Positions 7,883 to 14,602 of a DNA stretch of 16,176 nt are shown here, piece by piece. Source of the DNA: Methanosarcinaceae archaeon (GTDB lineage: Archaea; Halobacteriota; Methanosarcinia; Methanosarcinales; Methanosarcinaceae); assembly GCA_020793555.1 (NCBI GenBank), contig DQIO01000303.1, forward strand, positions 1-16,176. The letters run 5' to 3'. Every line of letters starts with the position of its first letter. Positions within the stretch are counted from its first letter, which is position 1. Position numbers and translations under genes: made by a program. The notes below the pieces were generated by a model, which was not told the origin of the DNA, did no database searches, and saw nothing but the letters and a program-made list of their open reading frames with translations.

Positions 7883-8296
7883 ATGACCATAACAGATCAA
7901 GGCATAAAGAAAGACTTCGACCAATTCAAGAATGATGCATTTGGCATCCTTCTTTTTGGATCGTACATGCGTGGGGACATGACATCAAGATCAGATGTCG
8001 ATGTGTGCATAGTGAAACCTGCAAATGATGGTCTTTTAAGAGATATTAACAGGAAACTCGGTGGTAAGTACGATATTAAAATTTTCGAGAAATTGCCGCT
8101 TTATATCCAGATCGAAATAATCCGCGAGCATGTACTTGTGTATGGAAATGAAGTAGACCTTTCAGCCTATTTTTACAGATTCAGGAAACTGTGGGCAGAC
8201 ATGGTTCCTCGAATAAGAGACAACCAGTTTACAAGCGTCCATAAAAGAATGACTATTCGGAGAAAATGGTTACATGATAAAAAAGCGATATCTTGA
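7883..8296 (+). CDS. mntA: MntA-type nucleotidyltransferase (MNT) antitoxin
   Basis: This is a minimal nucleotidyltransferase of the pol-beta superfamily. In MntA/HepT pairs it neutralises the HEPN ribonuclease by attaching AMP residues to a tyrosine in the RNase motif. The signature GSYMRGDMTSRSDVD (26-40) is intact, with Asp38 and Asp40 as metal ligands and a likely third acid, Asp64, in KYDIKIFEK. The length, 137 residues, is normal. It overlaps the following HEPN frame by 23 nt (8274-8296), the usual arrangement for this pair. No Shine-Dalgarno precedes the ATG, and a TATA-like box at about -27 suggests leaderless expression. The antitoxin looks functional although its partner is broken. 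Confidence 0.85.
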   Translation: MTITDQGIKKDFDQFKNDAFGILLFGSYMRGDMTSRSDVDVCIVKPANDGLLRDINRKLGGKYDIKIFEKLPLYIQIEIIREHVLVYGNEVDLSAYFYRFRKLWADMVPRIRDNQFTSVHKRMTIRRKWLHDKKAIS

Positions 8297-8674
8297 TAAA
8301 TTCGAATCCTTTGAAAATGAAATTGATTTTATTGACTCGCACACAATCTGTGATGATGTTTCCGAAAGAGCATTATTGCATTCATTGCAGATCTGTGTAG
8401 AAACATCTACAGACATAATTGCCATGATCGCACATGATTTTGGGCTCGTTGTTAAAGATGACTACACGAATATTGAAAATTTGACAAAATAAGGCATAAT
8501 AGGATTTGAGGATAGTTAAGTGCTTAAAAGTTACAATGGATTGAGAAATTCTATTGTTCATCGATACGACAATGTTGATCCTGACATGTGGAAGAGGGAC
8601 TTGATGGCATTGACAAACTATACGAAATTGTCGTGAAAATCGTAGACAAACATGAAAAATTAAATCATGCATAA
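8274..8674 (+). pseudogene. hepT: Broken HepT-type HEPN toxin gene
   Basis: The frame begins MIKKRYLDKFESFENEIDFI and carries the DUF86/HepT helices ALLHSLQICVETSTDIIAMI. It stops at TAA 8490-8492, resumes in the same frame with GIIGFEDS, stops again at 8517-8519, then continues VLKSYNGLRNSIVHRYDNVDP. RNSIVHRY is the Rx4HxY ribonuclease motif whose tyrosine is the AMPylation target. Near 8595-8598 (a GGG run) a one-base deletion shifts the frame; the shifted frame reads GLDGIDKLYEIVVKIVDKHE and ends at TAA 8672-8674. The full protein would be about 130 residues, normal for HepT. With two stops and a frameshift, the toxin is almost certainly inactive unless a 72-residue N-terminal piece has a role. 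Confidence 0.82.
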
Positions 8675-8689
8675 CAAAATGTGGTAAAT

Positions 8690-9424
8690 ATGATCGGATT
8701 ATTCAAAAACGGTGACAACATATTTTATGGTGAAGTAAATGGCACTCGTGTCACGGCAAAAGGTTGCTGTGAAGGCAAAACGTTCGAACTATCCGAACTG
8801 GAAGTGCTTCCGCCGACAGATCCATCTAAAATAATATGTGTTGGGCTTAATTATTACGACCATGCGAAAGAGTTGAACATGGAGACCCCGGATGAGCCAC
8901 TCATATTCATGAAACCGCCTTCTGCCGTAATTGGTCACGGTGACAAGATCATTTATCCAAAAACAAGCCATCAGGTCGATTACGAAGCCGAACTTGCAGT
9001 AGTGATCGGGAAAAGATGCCGCAATATCACTGCAAACCGTGCAAACGATGTTATTGCAGGTTACACATGTTTTAATGACGTCACTGCACGCGACTTCCAG
9101 CGACAGGACGGACAGTGGGCGCGTGCCAAAAGTTTTGACACTTTTGCGCCGTTTGGCCCATATATTGCTTCACCTGAGGAGTTCGACCCTGAAAATGCAC
9201 CCATCAAGAGCCGCATCAACGGGGAACTGCGGCAGGATTCCAATACATCCAACCTGATATTCGATATACCAACGCTAATTGAGTTCATATCCGGAATCAT
9301 GACGCTTGAACTTGGGGACATCATCGCAACAGGCACACCGGCAGGGGTTGGTGAACTTCAACGCGGGGATGTTGTTGAGATTGAGATCGAAGGCATAGGA
9401 ATTTTGAAAAACGAGGTGGTATAA
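8690..9424 (+). CDS. Fumarylacetoacetate hydrolase (FAH) family enzyme
   Basis: FAH-fold enzymes cleave or tautomerise beta-diketo acids with a divalent metal; members include acylpyruvate hydrolases, oxaloacetate tautomerase/decarboxylase and hydratases. Numbered from an upstream GTG at 8681, the 247 residues show ICVGLNYYDHAKE (with the His61/Glu64 lid dyad), KPPSAVIG, the metal ligands Glu102 and Glu104 in DYEAELAVVIG, Asp133 in FNDVTARD, Lys150 in KSFDTFAPFGP, and GTPAGVG near 218. The substrate cannot be read from sequence. I prefer the ATG at 8690 (tggtaa before it) over the GTG. The gene begins 15 nt after the hepT remnant and overlaps the next gene by one base (TAATG), so it is coupled to that small regulator. 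Confidence 0.9.
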   Translation: MIGLFKNGDNIFYGEVNGTRVTAKGCCEGKTFELSELEVLPPTDPSKIICVGLNYYDHAKELNMETPDEPLIFMKPPSAVIGHGDKIIYPKTSHQVDYEAELAVVIGKRCRNITANRANDVIAGYTCFNDVTARDFQRQDGQWARAKSFDTFAPFGPYIASPEEFDPENAPIKSRINGELRQDSNTSNLIFDIPTLIEFISGIMTLELGDIIATGTPAGVGELQRGDVVEIEIEGIGILKNEVV

Positions 9425-9723
9425 TGCTTTTTGACCAGATCAACAAGGAACTTGAACTTACACAACGACACCTTGTTGTTCTGAAAAAAGTTATCGAGAG
9501 CGGACCTATCGGCATATTGAAACTCGCAGAAGAGACCGACATGCCCACCCACAAAGTAAGATACTCACTTCGTGTACTTGAACTTGAGCAACTGATCAAA
9601 CCTTCCGCAAGTGGTGCGGTCGCAGGCGAGCAGGTGGAAGAGTTTATATCTAGTTTTGACGATGAATTGGAGAGTATAGTTCAAAAAACAGAATTCATAC
9701 GAGAAATTGGAAAATCCATATGA
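9424..9723 (+). CDS. Small winged-helix DNA-binding protein
   Basis: This 99-residue protein resembles archaeal predicted transcriptional regulators with a winged helix-turn-helix. Residues 10-30 form a leading helix, ILKLAEETDMPTHKVRYSLR (about 30-49) is the helix-turn-helix with the recognition helix, and LELEQLIKPSASGAVAG is the following strand-wing segment. The C-terminus (about 67-99) is an acidic/amphipathic helix that could dimerise. There is no ligand-binding domain. It starts inside the FAH stop codon (TAATG) behind gaggtggt, so both are translated from one mRNA. A role in regulating the FAH gene or a local pathway is inferred from this coupling only. Confidence 0.75.
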   Translation: MLFDQINKELELTQRHLVVLKKVIESGPIGILKLAEETDMPTHKVRYSLRVLELEQLIKPSASGAVAGEQVEEFISSFDDELESIVQKTEFIREIGKSI

Positions 9724-9765
9724 AACCATTTTATCCAACATTACTTTTTGCATTATGATTTTGAC

Positions 9766-9801
9766 ATTACAATTACAATTACAATTACAATTACAATTAT
9801 A
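9766..9801 (+). repeat. Hexanucleotide array (ATTACA)5 ATTATA upstream of gltX
   Basis: Five perfect ATTACA units are followed by ATTATA, ending 16 nt before the gltX ATG and just before the ggag ribosome site. The array must lie in the promoter or leader, so a change in copy number would alter spacing there. The array at 2451-2492 has the same period, orientation and final unit type. Confidence 0.85.
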
Positions 9802-9817
9802 ATAATGGAGAATACTG

Positions 9818-11533
9818 ATGACATTAACTGAAGATGACACAAAAACGATTGAGAAATATGCATTGCAAAACGCTGTAAAATACGGCAAAGCACCGCAGAT
9901 CGGAGCGGTCATGGGGCGCGTGATGGGTGAATGCCCCCACCTTCGCCCAATGGCAAAAGAAGTCGGCCCCGTAATCGGCAAGATACTCGGTGAAGTCGCA
10001 AAAGGGGATGTTGATTCATGGCGCGGGCGACTTGAAACGATCGCGCCGGAATTGATAGAGGAGTTGAGTGTCAAAAAGGAGCCGGACAAAGGATTGAAAC
10101 CATTGGATGTCGCAGAAGGCGAAAAAGTTGTCATGCGCTTTGCTCCAAACCCGAACGGGCCCCCGACACTCGGCAGTGCCAGAGGGATCGTGGTCAATTC
10201 CGAATACGTCAAAAAATACGACGGTACATTCATCATACGTTTTGACGACACCGACCCGCAGACCAAACGCCCAATGCTTGAGGCGTATGACTGGTATATA
10301 GAGGACTGCACATGGCTTGGTGCCGCACCCGATAAAGTGATAATCGCATCCGACAGGATGCAGATGTATTACGATTATGCGAAAAAACTGATCGAGATGG
10401 AAAAGGCGTATGTCTGTTTCTGCGAAGGTGGTGAGTTCAAGAAATTCAAGGATGCAAAAGAGCCGTGCCCACACAGGGACGAGAGCGTTGAGGTTAACCT
10501 AAGCCACTGGAAAAAGATGGTTGCCGGTGAATATGAGGAAAAGGTTGCTGTTCTTCGCATAAAGACCGATATCAAACACAAGGACCCGGCAATCCGTGAT
10601 TTCGGTGCTTTCAGGATAGTTAAAGTACCGCACCCCCGCCCGGAAGTTGGTGACAAGTACGTAGTCTGGCCTCTTCTTGATTTCGAGGGTGCCATTGAAG
10701 ACCATGAACTCGGTATGACCCACATAATAAGGGGCAAGGACCTAATGGACAGCGAAACACGACAGGGTTACATCTACAAGTATCTTGGCTGGGATTACCC
10801 AAAGACTACGCACTGGGGACGCATAAAGATCCATGAGTTCGGCAAGTTCAGCACAAGCGGACTTCGCCATGCGATTGAGGAAGGGGAGTACACAGGTTGG
10901 GAAGACCCCCGTCTTCCAACATTGCGCGCCATGAGGCGAAGGGGTATCAAGCCCGAAGCTATCCGCAAGTTCATGATCGAGATGGGAGTCGGCGAGACCG
11001 ATGTGAGCATCAGTCTTGACACCCTGTATGCAGAGAACAGGAAAATGGTTGACTCAACCGCAAACAGGTATTTCTTTGTCTGGGATCCGGTAGAAGTCGA
11101 GATTCAGGATGTTGAACCGAAAACTGCAACACCGCCGCTTCACCCAACAGAAGACAGAGGACAACGAGAGATCGAAGTCGGTACAAAAGTGTTCATTTGC
11201 AAGGATGACATGGAAAACCTTGAAGTAGGCAACAAACTTCGATTGAAAGACCTGTACAACATTGAGATCACTTCCCTTACTCCGCTTCAGGTGAAGTACA
11301 CAGGCGACTTAATGGAACCGGTCAAAAAAGGAGAAAAACGCATCCGAATCATCCATTGGGCACCAATTGACGGTACACCCGTGAAAGTTCTGGCACCCCA
11401 TGGCGAATTCAATGGAATTGGTGAAAGGCAGATCGCGAATGAACTGGACAATCTGGTGCAGTTCGAAAGATTTGGTTTTTGCAGGATTGATTCGGTTGAA
11501 CATGAAATTGTTGCGTATTTTGCGCATAAGTGA
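9818..11533 (+). CDS. gltX: Glutamyl-tRNA synthetase, archaeal type
   Basis: This class Ib synthetase charges tRNA(Glu) and, in archaea lacking glutaminyl-tRNA synthetase, also tRNA(Gln), whose product is then amidated by GatDE. The 571-residue length is typical of archaeal GluRS. An N-terminal appended region of about 100 residues precedes the Rossmann domain. The HIGH-equivalent motif is the variant NPNGPPTLGSARG, with TLGS at 117-120. FIIRFDDTDPQTKRP follows. The KMSKS-equivalent is FGKFSTSG (341-348). The C-terminal half is the beta-barrel anticodon-binding domain of the archaeal/eukaryotic type, not the bacterial alpha-helical one. The start is supported by atggagaatactg (GGAG, 7-nt spacing). 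It appears monocistronic. Confidence 0.96.
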   Translation: MTLTEDDTKTIEKYALQNAVKYGKAPQIGAVMGRVMGECPHLRPMAKEVGPVIGKILGEVAKGDVDSWRGRLETIAPELIEELSVKKEPDKGLKPLDVAEGEKVVMRFAPNPNGPPTLGSARGIVVNSEYVKKYDGTFIIRFDDTDPQTKRPMLEAYDWYIEDCTWLGAAPDKVIIASDRMQMYYDYAKKLIEMEKAYVCFCEGGEFKKFKDAKEPCPHRDESVEVNLSHWKKMVAGEYEEKVAVLRIKTDIKHKDPAIRDFGAFRIVKVPHPRPEVGDKYVVWPLLDFEGAIEDHELGMTHIIRGKDLMDSETRQGYIYKYLGWDYPKTTHWGRIKIHEFGKFSTSGLRHAIEEGEYTGWEDPRLPTLRAMRRRGIKPEAIRKFMIEMGVGETDVSISLDTLYAENRKMVDSTANRYFFVWDPVEVEIQDVEPKTATPPLHPTEDRGQREIEVGTKVFICKDDMENLEVGNKLRLKDLYNIEITSLTPLQVKYTGDLMEPVKKGEKRIRIIHWAPIDGTPVKVLAPHGEFNGIGERQIANELDNLVQFERFGFCRIDSVEHEIVAYFAHK

Positions 11534-11800
11534 CGTGAAATCATTCAAAATACCGATGCGACCACCGCGCGAAGCGCGCACGTTCCCATCATCATTAGAA
11601 TGATATTTCGTGTGCCTTTTAGCATGTCGTTTCGTGCGCAATTTCGTATGCTGTTTCGGGCACTGGTAATTCGTATTATGAGATATGCACGGATTAAATG
11701 CATGTGTCTTTGATCATTGGTGCAGGGCTATGCCGCCTGTGGCGTGTTGTTGCACTGTATTAAGTTTTATATTTGATTGACATTTAGAAAAATTGATACA
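11534..11800. other. Intergenic region with short GC-rich repeats
   Basis: There is no gene here. It contains gcgc-gaa-gcgc (within 11566-11580), the inverted repeat atcatt/aatgat (11590-11604), and a degenerate 12-nt repeat TTTCGTRYGCNN, with consecutive units at 11630-11641, 11642-11653 and 11654-11665 and a further copy at 11606. A GC-rich hairpin follows (11719-11755: ggtgca/tgcac outer, cgcc-tgt-ggcg inner). The last 36 bases hold a TATA-like ttttatattt about 30 nt before the next ATG. Confidence 0.5.
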
Positions 11801-12298
11801 ATGAAAAAGAAAGGTCTTGCCCCGATAATAGATAAAAGTACACGCATCCTCATTCTTGGCTCCCTGCCAAGTGATGAATCCATACGCAAGCAGCAGTACT
11901 ATGGGAATCCGGTTAATGATTTTTGGAGACTGATAAGTGAGGTCATTGGCGAGGACATCAACGCACTTGATTATGATTCAAAGATTCAAAAACTTCAAAA
12001 ACACGGGATTGGACTTTGGGATGTTCTTTCGACAAGTGAAAGGGATGGCAGCATGGACTCAAATATCAGGAACGAGGAGATCAACGACTTTTCAAATCTT
12101 AAGAACGTTGCCCCAAATCTTCGACTTGTCTGTTTCAATGGCAAGAAAGCAGGAGAATTTGAAGATACATTCAGGGAATATGGGGGACGTGTGATTGAGA
12201 CAAAAATCCTGCCGTCTTCAAGCGGTGCGAACAGAAGAAACTCAGAAAAAAGAATCATTGAATGGCAATCAATTGTAGATTTCATTGCGCAACCGTAG
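11801..12298 (+). CDS. Hypoxanthine/uracil-DNA glycosylase, UDG superfamily family 6
   Basis: This enzyme excises deaminated bases, chiefly hypoxanthine, in the DNA-deoxyinosine glycosylase group of the uracil-DNA glycosylase superfamily. From the ATG at 11801 the protein has 165 residues: motif 1 region LILGSLPSDES (17-27), then QQYYGNPVNDFW (31-42), in which Asn39 is the expected catalytic asparagine of family 6, then GLWDVLSTSERDGSMDSNI (71-89), and motif 2 LPSSSGANRR (138-147). I chose 11801 over the upstream TTG at 11777 because ttttatattt lies about 30 nt before this ATG and no Shine-Dalgarno is present, which fits a leaderless archaeal mRNA. It converges on the DUF166 gene with a 13-nt gap. 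Confidence 0.88.
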   Translation: MKKKGLAPIIDKSTRILILGSLPSDESIRKQQYYGNPVNDFWRLISEVIGEDINALDYDSKIQKLQKHGIGLWDVLSTSERDGSMDSNIRNEEINDFSNLKNVAPNLRLVCFNGKKAGEFEDTFREYGGRVIETKILPSSSGANRRNSEKRIIEWQSIVDFIAQP

Positions 12299-12311
12299 TC
12301 ACACATGTCGT

Positions 12312-12983
12312 TCAGTTACCATTATTGTCATTAGCAAGTGCTCGCTCAACTTCCTTTTTGTGAATTTGTGCAGATTCATGGATTCCCCCCGTATTGCCCC
12401 TCACAGCACGGCATGGATATTGCTGTATCAATAACCCTGCACGTGCGGGAGCATCACTGACCGGCATTCCTATCAATTTTTCTGCCATTTTCCATGTACT
12501 GCCACATGGAGCACCGCGAATCACGTTCACGTTAACGATTTTTCCGTCACGTGTTTTGATATCAAGAACCGGACGTCCAAACTTTGATGTGAATTCCGGG
12601 CTTGCAGAATTTGGTTTGAGCGTGCAGCAGATGTCATCCACTTCAATATACATGCCGTATTCATTTGAGATCTCATCAAGTTCACCAATCGGTGCACGCG
12701 ATACGCCGCCGGGTACAATAAGGGCATGTATGCCGTTTTTTCCTGCAAGTTTTGCAATTTCTGGAGTGAGGTCCGGGTGCATTGAGTAAGTGATGATGGT
12801 ATCTGCAGTGAACACGTCGTTGTTAAGGTTCAGTTTTTCAAGGAAAAGAGTGGGGTCTTCTATGAACTCGGGGAGATTTGCGGGAATGTCGGCTGATACG
12901 ACCTCGAAATCTGTTTGCGACAGGATGGTCTCAATGAATCGCCGGCCATATTTTCCGCGTGTGATTACTCCGATAGTTGTCAT
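12312..12983 (-). CDS. DUF166 family protein
   Basis: This 223-residue archaeal protein of the DUF166 family is sometimes labelled thymidylate-synthase-like in older annotation; its function is not established. The N-terminus TTIGVITRGKYGRRFIETI is Rossmann-like. ITYSMHPDLTPEIAKLAG and IHALIVPGGVSRAPIG follow. Four cysteines look conserved in type: the Cys119-Cys120 pair in DICCTLKP, Cys160 in RGAPCGSTWKMAEKL and Cys191 in QQYPCRAVRGN, which could bind a metal or Fe-S cluster (inference). The length is normal for the family. The gene converges on the glycosylase gene (13-nt gap) and is probably transcribed alone, with a candidate palindromic operator about 110 nt upstream (13094-13109). Confidence 0.82.
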   Translation of the reverse strand: MTTIGVITRGKYGRRFIETILSQTDFEVVSADIPANLPEFIEDPTLFLEKLNLNNDVFTADTIITYSMHPDLTPEIAKLAGKNGIHALIVPGGVSRAPIGELDEISNEYGMYIEVDDICCTLKPNSASPEFTSKFGRPVLDIKTRDGKIVNVNVIRGAPCGSTWKMAEKLIGMPVSDAPARAGLLIQQYPCRAVRGNTGGIHESAQIHKKEVERALANDNNGN

Positions 12984-13093
12984 GTGTTCTCACATCTTGT
13001 TTTGAATTATTGAAGTTGATCATAGATTCATAAGATCACTAAATAAGAGAATTATTAGCGATCTTACTTGACCTTTTCTTATTAACTGTTGCC

Positions 13094-13109
13094 CTACAAA
13101 TATCATTTG
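13094..13109. promoter_or_regulatory. Candidate operator, copy 2 (CTACAAATATCATTTG)
   Basis: This is an exact 16-nt copy of 5369-5384, with the inner palindrome CAAAT-ATC-ATTTG. It lies 110 nt upstream of the DUF166 start and about 143 nt upstream of the divergent PAS gene, so it could serve either. Confidence 0.4.
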
Positions 13110-13252
13110 CAATTCACTTTATTTATGATGTTGGATATGTTTTGTGTAAAAACAGGTTGTTCGAAGGATTAAATATTAATTTGATAAAATCAAAATAGAT
13201 ATTAAACATAATTTGTATTATTGCCTTTGGGCGATATGTGGGTGTTTAACTA

Positions 13253-14047
13253 ATGAATGAAAATAATGAAAATGAAAATGTGTGCATTCCAAAGAACTTC
13301 GCACAAAACGTGATAGATAGTATTGGTGATCCAATTATAGTGATCGACCCTAGCAATTACAAGTTGTTGCTGGCTAATAAAGCAATGTCTGAACAAATAA
13401 AGGAAGTTGACCTTCTCACTGGATCAGTGACATGCCATCAAGCTACACATCGTAGGGATACTCCCTGCGATTTCCCTGATGATCCATGTCCACTTAAAAA
13501 AGTGATTGCTACCAAATCAACGGTAAGAGTTGTGCACATTCATTATGATGACGAAAATAATGAAAGTATCATTGATGTAGTTGCTACCCCTATTCTGGAT
13601 GAAAGTGGAAATGTTATGCAAGTGATCGAATCATTTCATGATATTACGCACATAATGCAGGAAAAGATAGCATTGCAAAAATCTGAAAAAATGTTTAAGA
13701 CTTTATTTAATAATGCAGGTGATGCGATCATGATGCATGATATGGAAGGTCATTTCATAGAAGTGAACCAGATAGCTTGCGATCAACTTGGCTATACCAG
13801 AGATGAACTGTTAAAAATGTCGCCAATTGATCTCAATTCACCTGAATATTCAAAGATGGTTCCAGATCGGATCAGGAAAATACGTGATGATGGACATGGT
13901 ATATTCGAGACTGCTCTGCTACGAAAAGACGGTTCAAGTATTCCTGTCGAACTTAGCAGTCGAATGATCGAATATGGTGAAGATCCTATGATACTTTGTA
14001 TTGCACGTGATATTACAGAACGCAAGCGGACAGAGAAAATACTATAA
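13253..14047 (+). CDS. Two-PAS-domain sensor, truncated from a histidine kinase
   Basis: The 264-residue soluble protein has two PAS domains and no output domain. PAS1 (about 12-132) begins FAQNVIDSIGDPIIVID and carries a Cys/His cluster: Cys61, His62, His66, Cys72 and Cys79 in TCHQATHRRDTPC and DDPCPL. This motif recurs in microbial sensor kinases and may bind a metal or sense redox state (inference). PAS2 (about 142-258) runs from SEKMFKTLFNNAGDAI to LCIARDITERKR. After DITERKRTEKIL a TAA (14045-14047) stops translation, but the same frame continues into a kinase linker and H-box, so this is the surviving part of a larger protein. The start ATG follows gggtgtttaacta. There are no membrane segments. 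Confidence 0.8.
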   Translation: MNENNENENVCIPKNFAQNVIDSIGDPIIVIDPSNYKLLLANKAMSEQIKEVDLLTGSVTCHQATHRRDTPCDFPDDPCPLKKVIATKSTVRVVHIHYDDENNESIIDVVATPILDESGNVMQVIESFHDITHIMQEKIALQKSEKMFKTLFNNAGDAIMMHDMEGHFIEVNQIACDQLGYTRDELLKMSPIDLNSPEYSKMVPDRIRKIRDDGHGIFETALLRKDGSSIPVELSSRMIEYGEDPMILCIARDITERKRTEKIL

Positions 14048-14134
14048 AAATATACAGAGGATTTGAAAGATTCCAATGAACTTAAATAATTTTTTATAGA
14101 AATTATGAGGCATGATGTCCTGAATTCTGCCGGT
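14048..14134 (+). pseudogene. Histidine-kinase linker and H-box remnant
   Basis: In the same frame as the PAS protein, after its stop, the sequence reads KYTEDLKDSNELK, a second stop (TAA, 14087-14089), then FFIEIMRHDVLNSAG. The coiled linker and IMRHDVLN-AG are the dimerisation/phosphoacceptor (H-box) pattern of methanosarcinal histidine kinases. Resemblance ends near 14134, so the ATP-binding domain has been lost. The original gene was therefore a PAS-PAS-histidine kinase that has suffered two nonsense mutations and a 3' deletion or replacement. Confidence 0.72.
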
Positions 14135-14602
14135 TCCGGATGTGTATTTTGGGTCACTGTACAAAAAGCGTGTGGAGATGGGGCGGTGGGGTGTATTGGA
14201 TGAGTAATTTAGTGAGCTATTTTCAGCGAATTACTGAATATTAATTATTTTTTAACAGTTGGTGTTAAAAAATAGTTGTACTTTTTATATTATTGCGGTA
14301 TGTTTATATAATTACTTCGCCATCTATACATGGAATAGTGTGATTGGGGCAACATCAGCGCTACTCAATTATTAAGTTGTGAAGCCGATATAAGCACATC
14401 AAATGTTTATTGAGATTAGATTAGTAATAGACGTGTCTATATTGGAAAGATTGAGGTATGTGCCTTAAGAAACTGGGAAATAGGGTATCAAATGGGTTTT
14501 GTAATGTTTTCGATCAAAACACATTGCATGACAAAAAACCACTGTTATCCTCCCAGTAATGTGAATAACCCCAAGTCATCAACTAACGTAGGAGGAACCA
14601 AT
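14135..14602. other. Non-coding stretch upstream of the cytochrome c peroxidase
   Basis: No gene is supported. It holds a perfect 10-bp inverted repeat attttttaac/gttaaaaaat (14247-14273), TATA-like boxes near 14283 and 14303, and the inverted repeat ATAGAC-GT-GTCTAT (14427-14440). In-frame codons upstream of the peroxidase from 14492 are judged leader, not protein, because a strong ribosome site and a signal peptide begin at 14603. A tcctcc tract (14548-14553) can pair with the ggagga ribosome site (14591-14596). Confidence 0.5.

Noticed and set aside
9766-9801. CRISPR array
   Set aside because: The units are 6-bp direct repeats with no spacers; no cas genes are present in the window.
9565-10311. 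A 248-codon minus-strand ORF across the gltX 5' end
   Set aside because: It is antisense to gltX and translates the hexamer array into alternating Asn-Cys; no family resemblance.
14492-14602. N-terminal extension of the peroxidase from ATG 14492
   Set aside because: A near-perfect ribosome site and a standard signal peptide begin at 14603; an extension of 37 residues would bury the signal peptide.
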